64,000 nt of DNA, from contig CAYSXI010000009.1 in the NCBI GenBank assembly GCA_964434955.1, forward strand, positions 1 through 64,000, given 5' to 3'. This document shows positions 42,350-51,192 of this stretch, piece by piece (within the stretch, counting starts at the first letter, position 1; every line of letters starts with the position of its first letter). Source of the DNA: JANQLU01 sp964434955 (GTDB taxonomy: Bacteria > Planctomycetota > Planctomycetia > Pirellulales > Pirellulaceae). Made by a program: the position numbers and the translations under genes. The notes under the pieces were generated by a model that saw only the letters and a list, made by a program, of their open reading frames with translations, ran no database searches and was not told where the DNA came from.

Positions 42350-43549
42350 ATGGAAATTCAACATCTCGATGAAACAGATTATCTCAACGGTCGGAACGAT
42401 GAGATTCTGGCCCGGGTCATTGAGCTTTGTGATATCAACTCCGGCACTGGAAACCTGGAAGGAATCGCAAGCGTTTCCGAGAAGTTAGTCCATTGGTACA
42501 GTGAGCTCGGCGCGGAATTTCAGGAAGTTGCACTGCCTCCACGCGAATCGATCAACGCTCGTGGCGAAAAAGAATTGGAACCGCTCGGTTCGGCTTTGCA
42601 TTTCGTGAAACGGCCGGAACAACATCCCCGAGCTTTGCTCTGCATTCACATGGATACGGTTTACCAACCGACTCATGTATTTCAAAAGTGCCGAACGTTG
42701 GAGGATGGACGAATCAATGGGCCGGGAGTCGCTGACGCGAAAGGTGGACTTTTGGTCATGCTTTATGCGTTGCTCGCATTGGAGAATTCATCCGTCGCAT
42801 CGAAAATTGGCTGGGAAGTCATCATCAACCCAGATGAAGAATTGGGGTCGCCCTCCAGTCATGATTTTTTACGGCAGCGAGCTGAGCAAGCGGATTGGGG
42901 ACTCCTTTTTGAACCGACGTTGCCCGATGGAACCTTGGTTTCGTGGCGGAAAGGAACGGGGAATTTTGATTTCGTGGTCCGTGGCACGTCTGCGCATTCG
43001 GGGCGGGCTTTCGAGGATGGCCGCAACGCGATCGTCGCGCTTTCCGAGATGCTTTGCGAAATCCATGATTTGAACGGAAGCCCGGATGTTACCTACAACG
43101 TTGGCCGAGTCGAGGGAGGTGGGCCTTTGAACATGGTGCCCGAGTTGGCGATCGGTCGCGTCAATGTGCGGATCAAGTCGCTGGTAGATCAGGGCCAGGT
43201 GACGGCGAACTTTGACCAAATTGCCGAAAAGGTCGCCGCAAAACACGAAGTCGAGATTGAACGATTTGGTGATTTCAGTTCGCCGCCAAAAGAACTGGAT
43301 GTCAAAACTCAGGAACTGCAACGATTGATCGAACGTTGTGGCGACGCGTTTTCCCTGGAAGTCAAATGGCAAGGCACGGGCGGCGCGAGTGATGGAAACA
43401 AATTCTTGGCAGCCGGCTTGCCCAACATCGATACGTTGGGGCCGCGCGGCGGAGACATTCACTCAACCGACGAGTATTTGATTGCCGAGAGCCTGGAGGA
43501 ACGTGCCAAACTTGTCGCCCTTATCCTGATGAACCTGAATCAGATTTAG
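42350..43549 (+). CDS. M20 family metallopeptidase (carboxypeptidase G2-like)
   Basis: This zinc hydrolase of about 399 residues belongs to the ArgE/DapE/CPG2 family. Motifs: LLCIHMDTVY with the zinc His and Asp, GPGVADAKGGLLVMLYAL with the bridging Asp, NPDEELGSPSSHDFL with the catalytic Glu pair, and DIHSTDEYLI with the C-terminal zinc His. The dimerisation domain includes RGTSAHSGRAFEDGRNAI. The substrate is probably an N-acyl or folate-like amino acid conjugate, but this is not determinable. I choose ATG 42350 because AGGA lies 6 nt before it; GTG 42293 and ATG 42344 are in frame. Its 3' end overlaps the convergent ATP-grasp gene by 29 bp. Confidence 0.88.
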   Translation: MEIQHLDETDYLNGRNDEILARVIELCDINSGTGNLEGIASVSEKLVHWYSELGAEFQEVALPPRESINARGEKELEPLGSALHFVKRPEQHPRALLCIHMDTVYQPTHVFQKCRTLEDGRINGPGVADAKGGLLVMLYALLALENSSVASKIGWEVIINPDEELGSPSSHDFLRQRAEQADWGLLFEPTLPDGTLVSWRKGTGNFDFVVRGTSAHSGRAFEDGRNAIVALSEMLCEIHDLNGSPDVTYNVGRVEGGGPLNMVPELAIGRVNVRIKSLVDQGQVTANFDQIAEKVAAKHEVEIERFGDFSSPPKELDVKTQELQRLIERCGDAFSLEVKWQGTGGASDGNKFLAAGLPNIDTLGPRGGDIHSTDEYLIAESLEERAKLVALILMNLNQI

Positions 43550-44618
43550 TTGGCCGGCATGACTTCTGTGAAGGCAGCGCCTGCTCGATCATGTCGGCGA
43601 ACAGATTGGGCCGGAGATACTTCGCGACAAATGGGACGGACGAAGTCATTCGCGGATTGACCTCGATGACGCAATCATGAAGTCGGTTTGCCGTTTCTTC
43701 CGCAGGCATTGAATCCGGGCTCAGGATCATATCGATGCCAACGATGCCCCGCGTCGGGGGGAGGGCGTGGATTGCTTCGTTCGCAAGTTGAAGGGCGCGA
43801 TCGGCTAATTCTTTCTGGGGCAACGGGTTGGCATGGGAAAAACTCCCGTGCTGAAATGAGTTGCCATCAAAGGAAGGTAGATGCGCATGGAAGATCTGTT
43901 GGGTAGGCGGCAGAAAAATCGGCGCAACTTCGTTTCCACCACAAAGAACCGAGACGCTGATGGAGATTCCTTCAAGGAAAGATTGAACGATGTACTGGTC
44001 CGGGTCTTTCAGCCGATCGATCAACGGTCGCCCGTTTTTCGCATCGGGAAAAACGAACGTGGATTGGGAGCCGGCTCCGTGGCGCGGTTTAACAATCACC
44101 GAATCGTCCAACTCGCGACATCGACTGTTGAAATCTCTCAGGAGAAAGGTGGCCGGTGTTCCAACATGGGTTTCCTTGAGGTGGCGGGCGAGCGCGAGCT
44201 TGTCGGCCGTCAAACCGATAAACCGTGGGTCGGGAGAGAGAAGTTGGCAATTCGTTTCAGCAACTTCATTGGCTAGATTCCACAAGTTGCCATCCAATTC
44301 TGGTGCGATGATAATCGAGAAATCGCACAATTCCGCGACGGCGCGAACGTTTTTGGTCGTCGGGGTTCCCGGCGACAAGGGGTGGACTCGAACGCCTTTG
44401 GGCAACCGGGCAGCAAGTTCTTCGTCACCAAGTGTGTGTAGCTCAAAATTTCTGTTAGAGTTGATGCCTTGGAGAATCGCGAGAAGCATCTCGGCGCCTT
44501 CCTTCGCCAAGGCCTTCCGCGCCTCCTTGTCGGTTGGGCGGTTCGTGCCGTTCACTGCCTCGACGGGTTGTGGTTGGCAGCAGAACCATTCAAAAATAAA
44601 AATCGATTGTCGGGACAT
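43521..44618 (-). CDS. ATP-grasp ligase, MfnD-like
   Basis: The 365 residues form an ATP-grasp enzyme: a pre-grasp domain (MSRQSIFIFEWFCCQPQ; FSIIIAPELDGNL), then LTADKLALARHLKETHVGTP, DSVIVKPRHGAGSQSTF with the ATP-binding Lys, YIVQSFLEGISISVSVLCGG, and the metal-binding end GIVGIDMIL and CVIEVNPRMTSS. The overall arrangement resembles tyramine-glutamate ligase (MfnD)-type proteins linked to methanofuran-like cofactors. Some planctomycetes carry tetrahydromethanopterin C1 genes, so such a role is plausible, but no other C1 genes are in the window. It is divergent from the SET gene by only 15 bp. Confidence 0.75.
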   Translation of the reverse strand: MSRQSIFIFEWFCCQPQPVEAVNGTNRPTDKEARKALAKEGAEMLLAILQGINSNRNFELHTLGDEELAARLPKGVRVHPLSPGTPTTKNVRAVAELCDFSIIIAPELDGNLWNLANEVAETNCQLLSPDPRFIGLTADKLALARHLKETHVGTPATFLLRDFNSRCRELDDSVIVKPRHGAGSQSTFVFPDAKNGRPLIDRLKDPDQYIVQSFLEGISISVSVLCGGNEVAPIFLPPTQQIFHAHLPSFDGNSFQHGSFSHANPLPQKELADRALQLANEAIHALPPTRGIVGIDMILSPDSMPAEETANRLHDCVIEVNPRMTSSVPFVAKYLRPNLFADMIEQALPSQKSCRPTKSDSGSSG

Positions 44619-44633
44619 GCGTCCTCAAACAAA

Positions 44634-45176
44634 ATGGAATTCTTGATTGCGAAGGATCCGTCTGAGCTTGAAGAGATTTTATATCTTCAAGAGACGGCGG
44701 TGGGAAAGGGCGTCTTCGCCAAACGAAAATTCGAAGTCGGCGATACGATTGCGCTTTTGACGGGCACCTTAATCGACGATCCGGACTACGATTCATGTTT
44801 TTGCATCGAGATGGGACCCGAGTTGAGCCTCGAGCCGGACGCGCCTTTCCGGTTCATCAATCACAGTTGCGAACCGAATTGTTGCCTGCTTTCTCAAGAA
44901 GATGAAGATGGAAACGAGTTGGAAGAACAGTTGGGATTGTATGTCACCACGACCATCTACCCCGGTGAGGAAATCACAATCGACTATGCCTGGGGATCGG
45001 AATCGGCGATTCCCTGTTTGTGCGGCAGCGTCAATTGTCGGGGCTGGATCGTTTGCAAAGATGAAATTGACGATCTGATTGAGGCCAAGCGGCGAGAACG
45101 TCTGGTGATTGTCGAGTATCCCCGGTTTCGAGGGTTCCCCAATCCGGAGATCATTCGCAAGCCGAAGCAAGACTAA
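44634..45176 (+). CDS. SET-domain protein methyltransferase with post-SET cysteines
   Basis: The product (180 residues from ATG 44634) is a compact SET domain. VGKGVFAKRKFEVGDTIALL starts the fold, FINHSCEPNC (residues 74-83) is the SAM/pseudoknot motif, and GEEITIDYAW (111-120) provides the catalytic Tyr. A post-SET-like cluster CLCGSVNCRGWI (C128, C130, C135) could bind zinc with C83. SET enzymes methylate lysines in proteins; the bacterial substrate here is unknown. A longer frame upstream overlaps the ATP-grasp gene and is unsupported. Confidence 0.88.
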   Translation: MEFLIAKDPSELEEILYLQETAVGKGVFAKRKFEVGDTIALLTGTLIDDPDYDSCFCIEMGPELSLEPDAPFRFINHSCEPNCCLLSQEDEDGNELEEQLGLYVTTTIYPGEEITIDYAWGSESAIPCLCGSVNCRGWIVCKDEIDDLIEAKRRERLVIVEYPRFRGFPNPEIIRKPKQD

Positions 45177-45225
45177 GGAAATACAAAAGTTACAAGGGAC
45201 CGGCGCTTTCAACCCCTTTGAATTC

Positions 45226-45255
45226 TTTACAAAGCCGAGCGTCGGGGTCTAAAAT
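45226..45255 (+). promoter_or_regulatory. Sigma-70-type promoter of the STAS gene
   Basis: TTTACA (45226-45231), an 18-bp spacer and TAAAAT (45250-45255) lie 45 bp before the GTG start. Confidence 0.5.
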
Positions 45256-45299
45256 GATGGGCCAGATTCCATGAGCCATTCTTTTCAAAGGAAGTCAAA

Positions 45300-45641
45300 G
45301 TGTCGTTAGTCAAAAGAACCGAGGGTGCCGTCAACATCGTAAGTTTCGAAAATGATCGGATTCTTGACGAGTTGTTGATCCAAAACCTGGGCGATGAGCT
45401 AATCGCGTTGACTCAGGATGATTCGGTAAAGAATTTGATTCTCAACTTTGAAAAAGTGGAATTCATGTCTTCGGCAATGATCGGGAAGCTCGTTTTGCTG
45501 AACAAAAAGTGTGGTGCCGCAAACAAGCCGCTGCGTTTTTGCTGCATCAACAAGAATTTGATGGAAGTCTTCAAGCTGACAAATCTTGATAAGGTCTTTC
45601 AGATCGATTCGAACGAAACGGCGTCGCTCAGCTATTTTTAG
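45300..45641 (+). CDS. STAS-domain anti-sigma factor antagonist
   Basis: The 113-residue single STAS domain is of SpoIIAA/RsbV type: VKNLILNFEKVEFMSSAMIGKLVLLNKKC contains the Ser (in MSSAMIG) that partner kinases phosphorylate in this family. It probably relays a stress or developmental signal through an anti-sigma kinase. No such kinase or phosphatase is adjacent. The GTG start at 45300 is preceded by AAGGAAG, and a sigma-70-like promoter is present. Confidence 0.88.
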   Translation: MSLVKRTEGAVNIVSFENDRILDELLIQNLGDELIALTQDDSVKNLILNFEKVEFMSSAMIGKLVLLNKKCGAANKPLRFCCINKNLMEVFKLTNLDKVFQIDSNETASLSYF

Positions 45642-45915
45642 TCGTTGCTGCGACTTCTTGCATCCGTTTTGGGGTCGGGTGGATTCCACGTTCGATCGGG
45701 CCGGTTATGCCGGCCTTGCCTTCTTATTCCGTTCAAAACTTGGAACTGGATACCCCTTTTTCGCCTGATCAACCTATTCTTACCTGTCATTTGCATTGTC
45801 GAAACGATGCGCAGGTAGGCCGCGACCTGGAAATTGACTCCCAACTTCTGGCTTGGTAGCTCGCAATTCTGCACTTGCGATAGATCGTGCGTCGCTACCA
45901 AAATGCGGGCAAGCA

Positions 45916-46998
45916 ATGAACGCAATCACCAAAACTCAGAGTTCTGGATTGAAAAAAGCAAACGCGGAAGAATCACAGGAATCAGTCGGTTCGATCCCGA
46001 TGACCATTGGCCGGAGCGCGTTCGGTGGCATCTTGATGGGTCTGGCAAACTTGGTTCCCGGCATTAGTGGCGGGACGATGTTGCTGGCCGCGGGAATCTA
46101 TCCCAAGTTCGTGAACGCGATTGCAGAAGTCACAACCTTTCGTTTTCGTTTGCATTCTTTGATCGTGCTTTGTTCGGTCGCGGTTTCCGCGCTGATCGGG
46201 ATTGTGGCATTTGCGGGTGTTCTCAAAGAGCTCGTTGTCCATCATCGATGGGTGATGTACAGCTTGTTTATCGGGCTCACGCTCGGCGGCATTCCTTTGG
46301 TTTATCAACTGGCCAAGCCAGTCAGCAAACCGGTCATCATTGGAGCCTGCAGTTCGTTTCTGGCAATGCTTGGGCTTGCGATGCTGCAAAGCGATTCCGC
46401 AGCGGTTCCATCCGAATCCAATTTCTTCATGTTGACGGTCGCGGGCCTCGCCGGCGCCAGTGCGATGATTTTGCCGGGCGTTTCCGGTGGATACCTGTTG
46501 CTTCTTTTAAAACAATATGTGCCGATTCTTGACGGAATATCTCAATTCAAAGACGCCCTTTCGGATCGCGACTTGTCGGCAGCGATGGAGCCAGCATTGC
46601 AAGTCATGCTTCCGGTCGGCATTGGCGTCGTGGTTGGCATTGTTGCAGTCAGCAACCTGCTCAAGTGGCTGATGAAACGATACAAGCCGGCGACGCTGGG
46701 TGTCTTGATCGGGTTGCTTCTAGGGTCGGTGATTGGACTCTGGCCATTTCAAATGGCGGTCGAGCCAATTGTCGGTGAAACGGTCGTCAAAGGCCGAATG
46801 GTTACCGAGGAAAATAAAGACGAATTTGAGCCGATGGATTGGCCGACGGCACGATTTGTTCCGAACACGATGCAGATTGCGGGTAGCTTTGGACTCGTTG
46901 TTTTGGGAATGGCGATCACCATGGGAGTTGCTAAAATCGGTGCCGCTGCTGGAGACCCGTCTGAATCGACTTCCGGCAAAAAACCGAAATCAATGTAG
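45916..46998 (+). CDS. DUF368-family membrane protein
   Basis: From ATG 45916 the product has 360 residues. After a polar N-terminus it shows the DUF368 hallmark GGILMGLANLVPGISGGTMLLAAGIY and the inverted second copy GASAMILPGVSGGYLLLLLKQY. About eight to ten membrane spans are predicted. DUF368 proteins are widespread; members of the related superfamily have been implicated in undecaprenyl-phosphate translocation. That role is an extrapolation here. An 80-residue region near the end (EPIVGETVVKGRMVTEENKD) forms an external loop. The gene ends 19 bp before ispE. Confidence 0.88.
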   Translation: MNAITKTQSSGLKKANAEESQESVGSIPMTIGRSAFGGILMGLANLVPGISGGTMLLAAGIYPKFVNAIAEVTTFRFRLHSLIVLCSVAVSALIGIVAFAGVLKELVVHHRWVMYSLFIGLTLGGIPLVYQLAKPVSKPVIIGACSSFLAMLGLAMLQSDSAAVPSESNFFMLTVAGLAGASAMILPGVSGGYLLLLLKQYVPILDGISQFKDALSDRDLSAAMEPALQVMLPVGIGVVVGIVAVSNLLKWLMKRYKPATLGVLIGLLLGSVIGLWPFQMAVEPIVGETVVKGRMVTEENKDEFEPMDWPTARFVPNTMQIAGSFGLVVLGMAITMGVAKIGAAAGDPSESTSGKKPKSM

Positions 46999-47017
46999 CC
47001 GACTTATCAGGTGATTC

Positions 47018-47926
47018 TTGCTGGTTCATGCCCCCGCCAAGCTCAACTTTTTTTTGGAGTTGATCAAGCGTCGTGACGACGGATTTCACGAACTGGAAAC
47101 CGTCATGCTACCGGTTTCTCTTTACGATTCGTTGAGGTTTTCCAAAATTGACGAGCCCATCGTTCGTCTTTCGGGTCGTTTTCATCTACCCAGGAACTAC
47201 CAACAGCATGTGAGCAAAGCTTCCGATGGGTTGGGTGATTTTTGGGGTGAGAAAAATCTTGTCCATCGGGCAGCTCAATTGATCCTTGATCGCGCCGGTC
47301 GACAGAACGGCGTATCGATTGAATTGACGAAAAGGATTCCCGCCGAGGCGGGTCTCGGAGGAGCTTCCAGCGATGCGGCTACGACACTGGTTGCATTGAA
47401 TCGGCTGCTCGAAGTGAAAATGAGTGGAGACGATTTGCAGAAACTGGCAGAACAGCTTGGTAGCGACGTCCCGTTTTTTTTGAAAAATCAACCGGCCGTT
47501 TGCACGGGAAGAGGTGAATTTGTTGCGCCTTTGCGAATTAACACGACGTTCGATGTTGTGATTTGCAAGCCGCCCGTGGGACTTTCGACCGCGAAAGTCT
47601 ATGGGAATTGCAAAATACCGCAAGAAGTTTCCGATTCGAAGGAACTACAGAATAGCCTTATGGACGGAGATGCTTACAATACCGGCAGAAAGTTAAGGAA
47701 TCGACTAGAGGATTTTGCTCGCCCCCTAACCAACTGGATTGAAAAACTGGACTACCAATTTTCACAACTTGGTAGTTTGGGGCATCAGATGTCGGGGAGT
47801 GGAACGAGTTATTTTGGAGTTTTCGCAAACCACAAAACTGCCCTTCGTGCTGCGAAACGTTTGTCATCTCGACTTCCAACAAACTTTGTCTTTGTTGGTC
47901 GAACCTTGGCTCCTCGCGGGTCTTGA
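47018..47926 (+). CDS. ispE: 4-diphosphocytidyl-2-C-methyl-D-erythritol kinase
   Basis: IspE phosphorylates CDP-methylerythritol in the MEP isoprenoid pathway. The 302-residue GHMP kinase starts LVHAPAKLNFFLELIKRRDDGFHELETV. The phosphate loop is IPAEAGLGGASSDAATTL and the C-terminal motif is HQMSGSGTSYFGVF. The TTG at 47018 is taken as start because AGGTGA lies just upstream at 47009-47014 and there is no in-frame ATG nearby. spoVG follows within 40 bp, an association also seen in Firmicutes. Confidence 0.93.
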   Translation: MLVHAPAKLNFFLELIKRRDDGFHELETVMLPVSLYDSLRFSKIDEPIVRLSGRFHLPRNYQQHVSKASDGLGDFWGEKNLVHRAAQLILDRAGRQNGVSIELTKRIPAEAGLGGASSDAATTLVALNRLLEVKMSGDDLQKLAEQLGSDVPFFLKNQPAVCTGRGEFVAPLRINTTFDVVICKPPVGLSTAKVYGNCKIPQEVSDSKELQNSLMDGDAYNTGRKLRNRLEDFARPLTNWIEKLDYQFSQLGSLGHQMSGSGTSYFGVFANHKTALRAAKRLSSRLPTNFVFVGRTLAPRGS

Positions 47927-47965
47927 ATTCGAGTAGAATCCCAACGAATTGAAGGGAGTTCAAGC

Positions 47966-48547
47966 GTGCAAATCACCGAAGTTCGCATCAAGTTGATGGA
48001 AGATTCCGATGATCGGTTACGCGCCTTCTGCAGCATCACGTTCGATGACTGCTTTGTTGTCCGCGACCTAAAGATAATCGATGGCAACAATGGTCCATTC
48101 GTCGCGATGCCCAGTCGCAAGCTTTCAGGGCACTGTCCCAAGTGCCGTTCGAAGAACCACTTGAAAGCCAGGTACTGCAATCAGTGCGGAACGCGGATCA
48201 AACAAGACCAGGTTGCAATGGACGGCCATGGCCGAGCGAAGCTCTATGCGGATATCGCGCATCCCGTAAATCCTCAGTGCCGCGAAATGATTCAAGAGCA
48301 CGTGCTTCGCGAGTTCGAACTTGAAAAAGACCGGGCCAAGCAACCCGGTTACGTTTCCAACTACGACGATGCTTATGATGTGGGGAATCGTGGGCCGCAG
48401 CGGTCCATTCGAATTGATGAACCCCAATCCCGTGAAGCGGGACCGCATGAAACTCGGTCGCATGGCCAGGATGCTCAATCAAGTGATTCTCAAGCGGATG
48501 GTTCGGCCGAGGGTGGCAAGAAGGATTTTGGCGACGGCATCTTTTAG
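47966..48547 (+). CDS. spoVG: SpoVG-family regulator with inserted zinc ribbon
   Basis: SpoVG proteins are nucleic-acid-binding regulators. Normal length is about 90-100 residues; this one has 193. The SpoVG core is split: MQITEVRIKLMEDSDDRLRA through IDGNNGPFVAMPSRK (to residue 52), then YADIAHPVNPQCREMIQEHV (from residue 94). Between them lies a zinc ribbon with cysteines 57, 60, 71 and 74 (HCPKCRSKN...YCNQCG). The last 65 residues are a polar, disordered-looking tail. The GTG start at 47966 has GGGAG seven bases upstream. Confidence 0.88.
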   Translation: MQITEVRIKLMEDSDDRLRAFCSITFDDCFVVRDLKIIDGNNGPFVAMPSRKLSGHCPKCRSKNHLKARYCNQCGTRIKQDQVAMDGHGRAKLYADIAHPVNPQCREMIQEHVLREFELEKDRAKQPGYVSNYDDAYDVGNRGPQRSIRIDEPQSREAGPHETRSHGQDAQSSDSQADGSAEGGKKDFGDGIF

Positions 48548-48571
48548 TCGACGCTCGTTCGCATATTGGTG

Positions 48572-49201
48572 CTAGTCGCTTTCGCTTGGAATTGAGCCCG
48601 GCTTCGAGTCGTTGAGCGCGACGGTTATCTGAGTTGCATGGTCATCGGGAGTCCCAGGGATTCCGTCTTTTCCAAAACTTGAAAGCTCATAGGTTTGGCC
48701 ATCGATTTTTCGATAGACGACTAACCTCCCCCATCGGTCGCATAGGTTTTCTGATGCGATGAGTTCGAACGCCGACCGATCGTCGATAGCCTTGCCTTCG
48801 GCCTTGCATTTTTTGGAGACCCTATTCACCGCGTCTTTGAAATGGTCATCGTTGCTCGATGAATCTGCTGAGCGGTTGGTGGGCGTTAACGCGGCGGAGA
48901 AAAAACAGCACATACAGAACATGCCAAGGATCACGAATGGGCCGAAGACCCAAGCGAATACGAAAAGGATGGGCCAGGCGTCTTGACGTTTGCGACCGGG
49001 CTCGATCTTTGGTTTGGGTGTGACCGGCGCCGCCTGATTCTGATGCGCCGGTTGCTTGGGCGGTTGGGTTTTTGGTTGCGAGGGTTGGGCGGGATCGGGA
49101 TTCTTGAATTGACGGCCGCAAAATGGGCATTGAAGAAATTGGGCTTTCCCGTGTTCGACGGGAGCACCACAGCCTTCACATTCCCAGGTCCGGTTCGTCA
49201 T
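48572..49201 (-). CDS. Zinc-ribbon membrane protein with T2SSG-like C-terminal domain
   Basis: The 209 residues comprise an N-terminal zinc ribbon (WECEGCGAP...LQCPFCGRQF), a Pro/Gln-rich linker, a transmembrane helix (AWPILFVFAWVFGPFVILGM) followed by a Cys-rich stretch (CMCCFFSAAL), and a C-terminal domain. The last carries DRWGRLVVYRKIDGQTYELS and SFGKDGIPGTPDD, the pattern of type II secretion pseudopilin (GspG) C-terminal domains, where the Asp residues bind calcium. No secretion genes are near. It is convergent with spoVG. Function unknown. Confidence 0.7.
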   Translation of the reverse strand: MTNRTWECEGCGAPVEHGKAQFLQCPFCGRQFKNPDPAQPSQPKTQPPKQPAHQNQAAPVTPKPKIEPGRKRQDAWPILFVFAWVFGPFVILGMFCMCCFFSAALTPTNRSADSSSNDDHFKDAVNRVSKKCKAEGKAIDDRSAFELIASENLCDRWGRLVVYRKIDGQTYELSSFGKDGIPGTPDDHATQITVALNDSKPGSIPSESD

Positions 49202-49449
49202 TGGCGATCAAAAGTTACTGGAAGATTGGAAGCGATTCGTCATTGCACCCGCAAAAATGGCGGTTGAATCACCAGTATCATCGGGTGTTGCCCGAATCGA
49301 ATATGCCTGTTTCAGTGCGACGGCGAATCCATTCGGTGGGCGATTTTTCTCGAATCGGAACAAATCGAAGTCCGAATTACCCGCAAAAGCTGAAAATTCC
49401 GCTGTCAGGCGGCCATTCCGGCAAACTTTGCCCTTTGCCGAGTCAAAAC

Positions 49450-49479
49450 TTGACCCATTTTCTAAGCCGCAACTATACT
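49450..49479 (+). promoter_or_regulatory. Sigma-70-type promoter of the gene at 49538
   Basis: TTGACC (49450-49455), an 18-bp spacer and TATACT (49474-49479) lie 58 bp before the ATG. The rest of the 336-bp intergenic region 49202-49537 contains no supported gene. Confidence 0.6.
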
Positions 49480-49537
49480 TGAAACCTAGGACTTTAGGCA
49501 AATTTTATCTGAAATCACAAGACGCAGAGAGTCGGTA

Positions 49538-50854
49538 ATGTCGTCGCGCTATTTTTGCATTTCTACTCCACGAATCCTTGCTGTAACCTTTGTTGCGTTT
49601 TCGCTGCTTGGGTTTGCCAATTCGACGGATGCCCAGAATCAGCAGCCCCGAAAATTCGCAAAGGGAATCGTGAAAACGATCAAACCTGTCATCGAAATTC
49701 GCGACACTCACACGATTCCGATGAAGTTGCCCAATGTGAACGCCAAGGAATACAGCCTTTCCAAGCGACCTTCGGCGGAGACGCTGTACAAGCAGTCCGA
49801 GAGCATTTTCCTGTTCAAAGGAACTTGGCAACTTGAGTTCCAGTTCCTCAATCTTCGCCAGATGGAAGCGATGATTCCGACTGCGAAGGGACCAGTTCGA
49901 CAGAACGTCTGGTACCTGGTTTACCGCGTTCGAAATGTTGGAAAGACCGTCACCTATCGCAGTATTCGCGACCCCAAAACGGGAGCCGTCGACCACGAGT
50001 TGGAACAGGATAAAGGGAACGTCAAAGAATCGCTTTTGCCCAACCGATTTTTCCCCAAGTTTGTTTTGCAAGGTTGGGTTCAGGATGGCAGCACAAAACA
50101 GTACTCAAAAGTCCAGTATCTGGACGGCATTTTGCCGACGGTCGTTGATGAAATTCAGAATGAAGAAGATCCAAACCGTGAGCTTCTGGACTCGGTTGAA
50201 GTTTCTCGAGTGAAGCTTGAAGTTGAGAAAAGCGAAAACGGCGGTGGTGTTTGGGGCGTTGCCGTCTTCACCGGTGTGAACCCAAACATCGACTACGTTT
50301 CGGTTTCGGTTTCCGGTTTGACCAACGCCTATCGAATTGAAAAATCGGTTTCCGGCGAAGTCAGCCTTCGACGCAAGACCCTTCAATTGAACTTCTGGCG
50401 TCCCGGTGATACTCGCCGTGAAAAGTCCGACAAGATCGATTACGGAATTCCCCTGGTTGATAACCAGCAAGAACAGGTCAACATCACCCGGTTTTACAAC
50501 CTCCCTGGCCCGCTGCTTCGCGTTTACGAATTTGACAAGAAGAACGACCGCTATGCTCTGGTGACCGAGGCGGATGCCGAGGTCGACATGCAGGACTTCA
50601 AGTCCAAGTCGATTCCCGTGCTCAACAGTGGTTCGATGACCGAAAAACTCGCAAAAGCCGTGGCTGATGCAGGAATTGACGCCGGAACTCCACGATTGAC
50701 CATGAAGGCGGAAAATGCCGTCTGGGAGTTCTCCGCAAACGTTGGTGGCCAGCAAAAGGACTTCGAAATCCGCTTCGAGCCACAGTATTGGGAAAAGGAT
50801 CAGAAGGGAATTCGATTCATCAAAAGCCTTGATCATCTCTGGATTTATCGGTAA
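49538..50854 (+). CDS. Secreted protein of unknown function
   Basis: The product (438 residues) has a signal peptide (MSSRYFCISTPRILAVTFVAFSLLGFANS, partly quoted; cleavage near TDAQ). The mature part is mostly beta-rich with charged residues: VWYLVYRVRNVGKTVTYRS, FVLQGWVQDGSTKQYSKV and VWGVAVFTGVNPNIDYVSV. I recognise no family. It has a clear sigma-70-type promoter and ends 89 bp before rpmA. Confidence 0.7.
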   Translation: MSSRYFCISTPRILAVTFVAFSLLGFANSTDAQNQQPRKFAKGIVKTIKPVIEIRDTHTIPMKLPNVNAKEYSLSKRPSAETLYKQSESIFLFKGTWQLEFQFLNLRQMEAMIPTAKGPVRQNVWYLVYRVRNVGKTVTYRSIRDPKTGAVDHELEQDKGNVKESLLPNRFFPKFVLQGWVQDGSTKQYSKVQYLDGILPTVVDEIQNEEDPNRELLDSVEVSRVKLEVEKSENGGGVWGVAVFTGVNPNIDYVSVSVSGLTNAYRIEKSVSGEVSLRRKTLQLNFWRPGDTRREKSDKIDYGIPLVDNQQEQVNITRFYNLPGPLLRVYEFDKKNDRYALVTEADAEVDMQDFKSKSIPVLNSGSMTEKLAKAVADAGIDAGTPRLTMKAENAVWEFSANVGGQQKDFEIRFEPQYWEKDQKGIRFIKSLDHLWIYR

Positions 50855-50943
50855 AATTCGCGATTCCCGTTCGCATCCGAGCGGTCGGGATTCCGATAAT
50901 CTTTCAATCGAAATACAGATCGAATACCGATAGGAATATCCAA

Positions 50944-51192
50944 ATGGCTCATAAAAAAGGTCAGGGTTCGAGCCGCAATGGTCGCGATTCGAATGCCCAA
51001 CGACGAGGCGTCAAGAAATTTGGTGGCGAGCAGGTCGTTGCAGGAAACATCATTATTCGTCAGGTCGGCAACAAGTTTCACGCTGGCAAGAATGTTGGCC
51101 AAGGCAAAGACTACACCTTGTTCGCATTGACCGACGGCGTTGTCTCATTTGATCGAAACGGACGACGCGTCAACGTTGTCGGAACCGCATAA
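50944..51192 (+). CDS. rpmA: 50S ribosomal protein L27
   Basis: bL27 lies near the peptidyl-transferase centre. The 82 residues begin MAHKKGQGSSRNGRDSNAQR, the canonical processed-free N-terminus, and include GNIIIRQVGNKFHAGKNVG. rplU (L21), its usual partner, is not upstream; a secreted-protein gene occupies that place. Confidence 0.97.
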   Translation: MAHKKGQGSSRNGRDSNAQRRGVKKFGGEQVVAGNIIIRQVGNKFHAGKNVGQGKDYTLFALTDGVVSFDRNGRRVNVVGTA

